13,814 bases of DNA from the NCBI GenBank assembly GCA_018067325.1, contig JAGPUU010000101.1:1-13814 (forward strand), in the 5' to 3' direction. Source of the stretch: Amphritea sp. (GTDB taxonomy: Bacteria > Pseudomonadota > Gammaproteobacteria > Pseudomonadales > Balneatricaceae). The notes under the pieces are model-generated. The model saw nothing but the letters and a program-made list of their open reading frames with translations, was not told where the DNA came from and searched no databases. The translations under genes and the position numbers were made by a program. Shown here piece by piece: positions 13,303 to 13,814 of the stretch; position 1 is the stretch's first letter; the number at the start of each line of letters is the position of its first letter.

Positions 13303-13814
13303 CTAAAGCTGTTTTTTATTTAACCGCTTGCTCAGCGCGGGTTGCGAAATACCGAGTAAACGCGATGCCAGGGACTGATTGCCCTGAGCACGCTCCATCG
13401 CTGCCGCAATCAGCAGTTCGCCGGCTTCTTGCAGGGTAGGCAGGGGCTGGTCGGGATTGAAGAGTATCGTTGAGGCGTCTGGGTCAGGCTCTGTGGCAGG
13501 AATATCCTGGTTCATGACGCGCCGGAATACCTCCATAGACAGCATTTTTGAGCGGTGCTGACTCATCGCATCATAGGCCAGCGCTCTTAATTCACGAACA
13601 TTGCCCGGGAAGGCGTAGTTCGCCAACAGTACCGGTAGTTCCTTGGGAATAGTGGGCTTGGTCTTGTTAAGTTATTCGGCGGCTTCCGCAAGAAAATATT
13701 CCAATAGCAGGGTGATATCCCCTTTGCGCTGTCGCAGTGGTGGAATCTCTACCTGGTGAATTCTAAGTCTGTAGTAAAGGTCTTTGCGGAACTCACCTGA
13801 CTGTTGTTTTGCTT
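13303..13814 (-). pseudogene. Sigma-54-dependent Fis-type regulator, C-terminal part, with in-frame stop
   Basis: The gene runs leftward and begins outside the window. Translated from base 13812, it shows the end of a sigma-54-interacting AAA+ domain ([15 protein letters not shown], then [19 protein letters not shown]), then a TAA at 13674-13672. The same frame continues with family sequence: KTKPTIPKELPVLLANYAFPGNVREL and a C-terminal Fis-type helix-turn-helix (NQSLASRLLGISQPALSKRLNKKQL). Homology runs through the stop without a shift, so one codon is altered; a C-to-T change from CAA would be enough. The piece after the stop has no ATG with a ribosome binding site, only an in-frame TTG at 13626. 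The HQ-x4-PPLR style suggests an NtrC-type response regulator, but the receiver domain is not in view. A sequencing error is possible. It lies upstream of the aspA operon, its likely target. Confidence 0.8.

Overview
The window looks like a chromosomal segment of a marine gammaproteobacterium, possibly of the Oceanospirillum/Neptunomonas/Amphritea type. This rests on gene content (hrpB, a pirin–LysR–glutathionyl-hydroquinone-reductase group, a TauE/SafE exporter, a sigma-54-type aspartate operon) and mid-range base composition. No rRNA, tRNA, transposase or CRISPR array is visible. Assignments come from protein motifs read by eye; no database search was possible.

Layout, left to right. (1) 2-1810 (+) is the C-terminal three quarters of the DEAH helicase HrpB. 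It is followed by two hairpins, the second a good intrinsic terminator. (2) 2175-2849 (+) is an L-2-haloacid-dehalogenase-type HAD hydrolase. (3) 3113-3793 (-) is a pirin-like cupin that has lost two of its four metal ligands. It is divergent from a TauE/SafE membrane exporter at 3918-4667 (+). (4) 4787-6331 (+) encodes an unusual redox protein: two CDGSH iron-sulfur motifs fused to a glutamate-synthase-like FMN/3Fe-4S domain. (5) 6472-9505 is a quinone/electrophile-defence module. A canonical pirin (-) is divergent from a LysR regulator (+), with a 12-bp inverted repeat between them, and a glutathionyl-hydroquinone reductase follows the regulator. The set resembles the yhaK-yhaJ-yqjG neighbourhood of Escherichia coli. 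(6) 9552-9983 (+) is a small periplasmic c-type cytochrome. (7) 10103-13814 (-) is an aspartate-utilisation region. A sigma-54-type response-regulator gene is interrupted by one in-frame stop. A 386-bp intergenic region follows, then aspartate ammonia-lyase, then an acidic amino acid/dicarboxylate symporter.

How the pieces may work together. Symporter and AspA would import aspartate and deaminate it to fumarate. The region upstream of aspA has the layout of a sigma-54-controlled, enhancer-dependent promoter: a GG-N10-GC element, an exact IHF consensus and four copies of GGTTATA. The likely activator gene lies directly upstream but carries a premature TAA in its AAA+ domain. In the quinone module, pirin and hydroquinone reductase probably respond to a quinone-like signal sensed by the LysR protein.

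The least explained structures are two 39-bp arrays of three 13-bp tandem repeats. They share one core in opposite orientations, one before the hydroquinone-reductase gene and one after the cytochrome terminator. The others are the CDGSH-glutamate-synthase fusion, the degenerate pirin and the broken activator.
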